From assembly GCA_021819525.1 (NCBI GenBank), contig JAKAQW010000019.1:1776-36866 (forward strand): DNA of 35,091 nt. The letters are read 5' to 3'. The notes under the pieces are model-generated. The model was not told the DNA's origin and ran no database searches. It was given only the letters and a program-made list of their open reading frames with translations. This document shows, in pieces, positions 31,465 through 35,091 of this stretch (its first letter is position 1; each line of letters opens with the position of its first letter). The position numbers and the translations under genes were made by a program. Origin of the DNA: Actinomycetes bacterium (lineage in GTDB: Bacteria > Actinomycetota > Acidimicrobiia > Acidimicrobiales > UBA8190).

Positions 31465-32594
31465 CCGAACATCTGGTGCTCGGCATCGAGACCTCTTGTG
31501 ACGAGACGGCTGCTGCGGTGGTCGACGCCGCCGGCGTGGTGCGCTCGTCGGTCGTGTCGAGCCAGGTCGACCTGCACGCCGCGTACGGCGGTGTCGTCCC
31601 CGAGCTGGCCAGCCGGGCCCATCTGGAGCTGCTGACGCCGGTGGTCACGAGCGCGCTCCGTCGGGCTGGGATCGATATGACGGCAGCTGGGGCGAGCCGG
31701 GCCGAGATGGCCGTGGCGAGCGCTTCTCCGTCTCCGTCCAGCCTGCAGGCTCCGGCGCCGCCGGGTGCCTTGCGGGTCGACGCCGTAGCAGCCACAGCAG
31801 GTCCGGGACTGGTGGGCGCTCTCCTGGTCGGCGTCAGCCAGGCCAAGGGCCTGGCGCTTGCCTGGGACGTCCCGTTCGTGGGGGTGAACCACCTGGAGGG
31901 TCACTGCTTCGCCGCCCTGCTCGACCACCGAGCCCTGTCGTGGCCGCTGGTGGTGCTCCTCGTATCAGGTGGGCACAGCATGATCCTGGCCATGGACGGG
32001 CCAGGGCGTTACCGTCTCCTCGGCCAGACCCTCGACGACGCAGCGGGCGAGGCGTTCGACAAGGTGGCCCGGTTCCTCGGCCTCGGGTACCCGGGAGGGC
32101 CGGCCATCGAGCGGGCTGCGACGAGAGGCGACCCCTGCGCCTTCGCTTTCCCCCGGGCCATGGCCGATGCGGGGCTCGACTTGTCCTTCAGTGGGCTGAA
32201 GACCGCCGTAGTGAACGCCGTTCGCCGCCAACCTGACGCCGCGGACGCCGACGTGGCCGCCTCGTTCCAGCAGGCCGTAGTCGACGTGCTGGTGCGCAAG
32301 ACCCTGCGGGCGGCCGAGGCCGAGGCGGCAGCCGGGGTCTGCCTGGCCGGCGGGGTGGCCGCGAACGGGCCGCTGCGCCAGGCCTTCGCCACCGCCTGCG
32401 CCGAGGCCGACCTGCCGCTGTTCTTGCCGAGCAGGGCGATGTGCACCGACAACGCGGCGATGGTGGCCGCGGCTGGGATCTGGCAGCTCGAGCACGTGGG
32501 GCCGAGCCCCTTCGATCTCCCAGCTGACCCGTCGGCCGGGTTGCCGCTTGCCGGGGACCGGACCATGGCAGCTGCCGCTGCTCGACCGGGCTGA
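31461..32594 (+). CDS. tsaD: tRNA N6-adenosine threonylcarbamoyltransferase TsaD
   Basis: Catalytic subunit that transfers threonylcarbamoyl from threonylcarbamoyl-AMP to A37 of tRNA. LGIETSCDETAAAVV opens the protein. His144 and His148 in NHLEGH bind the metal. VLLVSGGHSMI, DDAAGEAFDKVARFLGLGYP, LSFSGLKTAV, CLAGGVAANGPLR and CTDNAAMVA are family motifs. The metal histidines come about 33 residues later than in E. coli (111 and 115) because of an Ala/Ser/Pro insert at about 70-105, just before VDAVAATAGPGLVGALL. The gene lies downstream of tsaE and tsaB and upstream of groES, the usual actinobacterial order. Confidence 0.95.
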   Translation: MTEHLVLGIETSCDETAAAVVDAAGVVRSSVVSSQVDLHAAYGGVVPELASRAHLELLTPVVTSALRRAGIDMTAAGASRAEMAVASASPSPSSLQAPAPPGALRVDAVAATAGPGLVGALLVGVSQAKGLALAWDVPFVGVNHLEGHCFAALLDHRALSWPLVVLLVSGGHSMILAMDGPGRYRLLGQTLDDAAGEAFDKVARFLGLGYPGGPAIERAATRGDPCAFAFPRAMADAGLDLSFSGLKTAVVNAVRRQPDAADADVAASFQQAVVDVLVRKTLRAAEAEAAAGVCLAGGVAANGPLRQAFATACAEADLPLFLPSRAMCTDNAAMVAAAGIWQLEHVGPSPFDLPADPSAGLPLAGDRTMAAAAARPG

Positions 32595-32596
32595 GA

Positions 32597-32628
32597 CCGC
32601 GCCAGCCTCCGGCCGCGCCAACCTCCGC
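32597..32628. repeat. Tandem 16-bp duplication after tsaD
   Basis: Units at 32597-32612 and 32613-32628 share 14 of 16 bases (CCGCGCCAGCCTCCGG and CCGCGCCAACCTCCGC). They begin three bases after the tsaD stop. Confidence 0.75.
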
Positions 32629-32642
32629 CCTGCGTCCGAGCG

Positions 32643-32692
32643 CACAGCACAGCACAGCACAGCACAGCACAGCACAGCACAGCACAGCACAG
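32643..32692. repeat. Ten tandem copies of the pentanucleotide CACAG
   Basis: A perfect run of ten 5-bp units, followed by two imperfect AGAGCAGCAC units. It is in the 260-bp tsaD-groES spacer and ends about 84 bases upstream of the groES -35 box. It is not inside a supported gene. Confidence 0.95.
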
Positions 32693-32775
32693 AGCAGCAC
32701 AGAGCAGCACCCGCCCATCGAGGGAACCTGAGACCACAGCTCTCCCACCTCGCCGGATCGAGCAAGGGTGCGCGG

Positions 32776-32804
32776 TTGCCTTCGCCGGCTGCGTCCGATA
32801 GGGT
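32776..32804 (+). promoter_or_regulatory. groESL promoter
   Basis: TTGCCT (32776-32781) and TAGGGT (32799-32804) are separated by 17 bases. Transcription would start near 32811, inside the CIRCE operator, so a bound repressor would block initiation. Confidence 0.7.
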
Positions 32805-32830
32805 TAGCACTCGTAAGGTTCGAGTGCTAA
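32804..32830 (+). promoter_or_regulatory. CIRCE operator (HrcA site)
   Basis: TTAGCACTC (32804-32812), nine bases, then GAGTGCTAA (32822-32830): a perfect inverted repeat identical to the CIRCE consensus. It predicts HrcA repression of groESL with release on heat shock. The hrcA gene is not in the window. Confidence 0.96.
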
Positions 32831-32854
32831 CGCCCTACAGGAGGCGCACCTGCT

Positions 32855-33151
32855 ATGAAGCTCCAGCCCCTCGAGGATCGGATCGTCGTCCGTCCCGGTG
32901 AGTCCGAGGAGACCACGGCCTCTGGCCTGGTCATCCCCGACACCGCCAAGGAGAAGCCCCAGCAGGGTGAGGTCCTCGCTGTCGGTCCGGGTCGCCGTGC
33001 CGAGAACAGCGGTGAGCTGATCCCGCTCGGTGTCGCCGTCGGCGACACCGTCGTCTACTCCAAGTACGGTGGGACGGAGATCACCATCGACGGCGAGGAT
33101 CTCCTCATCCTCTCTGGCCGAGACGTCCTGGCCAAGGTCGCAAAGAAGTAG
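32855..33151 (+). CDS. groES: Co-chaperonin GroES
   Basis: A 98-aa lid of the GroEL folding chamber. The sequence starts [14 protein letters not shown]. The mobile loop [18 protein letters not shown] binds GroEL. Then come GEVLAVGPG and [12 protein letters not shown], and it ends [14 protein letters not shown], as usual. The ATG at 32855 has AGGAGG at 32839-32844. The stop lies in a 12-bp tandem duplication, so an identical stop follows four codons later. Confidence 0.97.
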   Translation: MKLQPLEDRIVVRPGESEETTASGLVIPDTAKEKPQQGEVLAVGPGRRAENSGELIPLGVAVGDTVVYSKYGGTEITIDGEDLLILSGRDVLAKVAKK

Positions 33152-33164
33152 CCAAAGAAGTAGC
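33141..33164 (+). repeat. 12-bp tandem duplication covering the groES stop codon
   Basis: CAAAGAAGTAGC at 33141-33152 and 33153-33164, exact. The period of 12 keeps the frame, so a second in-frame TAG lies 12 bases after the first. Confidence 0.92.
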
Positions 33165-33192
33165 CGGGGCCGGCACCCGCCGGTCTGTGTCA

Positions 33193-33237
33193 CCGTCCGT
33201 CCGGGCGCCGGTCGTCCCGGTGCCCGGGATCGGACGG
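33193..33237 (+). other. Long intercistronic hairpin between groES and groEL
   Basis: CCGTCCG (33193-33199) pairs with CGGACGG (33231-33237). CCGGGCGCCGG (33201-33211) pairs with CCGGTGCCCGG (33217-33227) with one G-U pair, leaving a 5-base TCGTC loop and a small internal loop. That is about 18 pairs, very stable. There is no T-run. It may be a partial terminator, an RNase block or a processing site that sets the GroES to GroEL ratio. Confidence 0.7.
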
Positions 33238-33262
33238 CAGGTCTCCGCTCCGCTGCTGGTAG

Positions 33263-35023
<1,761 letters not shown>

Positions 35024-35031
35024 TCCGGCCG

Positions 35032-35055
35032 GGCGCCCGCCTTACCGCGGGTGCC
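35032..35055 (+). terminator. Hairpin after groEL, candidate terminator
   Basis: GGCGCCCGC (35032-35040) and GCGGGTGCC (35047-35055) pair with one G-U around a CTTACC loop. It begins eight bases after the groEL stop. No T-run follows, as is common in G+C-rich actinobacteria. Confidence 0.6.
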
Positions 35056-35091
35056 GACCTGGCTCCGCGTGGCTGATCCTGTGCCGCGACC

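Noticed and set aside
32188-32748. Cys-rich minus-strand frame through the CACAG run
   Set aside because: The repeats give an artificial Ala-Val-Leu-Cys-Cys pattern and the remainder is antisense to tsaD.

Overview
The window is about 70% G+C, with many GTG starts and stop/start overlaps. It looks like a chromosomal segment of an actinobacterium. The run rplM-rpsI-glmM-glmS-acpS-nnr-alr-(hydrolase)-udg-tsaE-tsaB-rimI-tsaD-groES-groEL is the conserved actinobacterial order. RecBCD and a CIRCE-controlled groESL whose GroEL has a GGM tail would suit a deep branch such as Acidimicrobiia, but that placement is inference. No rRNA, tRNA, CRISPR array, transposase or prophage gene was seen.

Layout. 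1-393: no supported gene, overlapping small hairpins. 394-2677 (+): an MGDG-synthase-like glycosyltransferase, a three-copy 28-bp tandem repeat, a hairpin and a DUF169 protein. 2756-8418 (-): an unrecognised 103-aa ORF, a YhaO/SbcD-like phosphoesterase and a YhaN/SbcC-like ATPase in one apparent operon, then a membrane-anchored beta-propeller protein. 8665-9168 (+): a lipoprotein. 9410-19033 (+): recC-recB-recD. 19268-28465 (+): ribosomal proteins L13 and S9, amino-sugar and cell-wall supply (GlmM, GlmS, Alr), AcpS, NAD(P)HX repair and an alpha/beta hydrolase. 28523-32594 (+): uracil-DNA glycosylase, then the t6A tRNA-modification genes tsaE, tsaB and tsaD with rimI. 32776-35055 (+): promoter, CIRCE operator, groES, a strongly structured spacer, and groEL.

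How the genes work together. TsaE, TsaB and TsaD are three of the four proteins that make t6A37 on tRNAs (TsaC is not here). GlmS and GlmM are successive steps to UDP-GlcNAc, and Alr supplies D-alanine to the same wall. RecBCD and the phosphoesterase/ATPase pair form a DNA-end-processing neighbourhood.

The most unusual signal is structural. The locus is full of short tandem duplications, both inside genes, where they build low-complexity loops in normally compact housekeeping enzymes (RecB, RecD, GlmM, GlmS, AcpS, Nnr, Alr, TsaB, TsaD), and at gene ends. At two operon junctions (udg/tsaE and tsaB/rimI) a duplicated stop/start overlap has created a minigene of 23 or 57 codons overlapping both neighbours. 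The second surrounds a palindromic MITE-like insert. Six starts (one uncertain) have a TANNNT box 6-7 nt upstream, pointing to frequent leaderless transcription.
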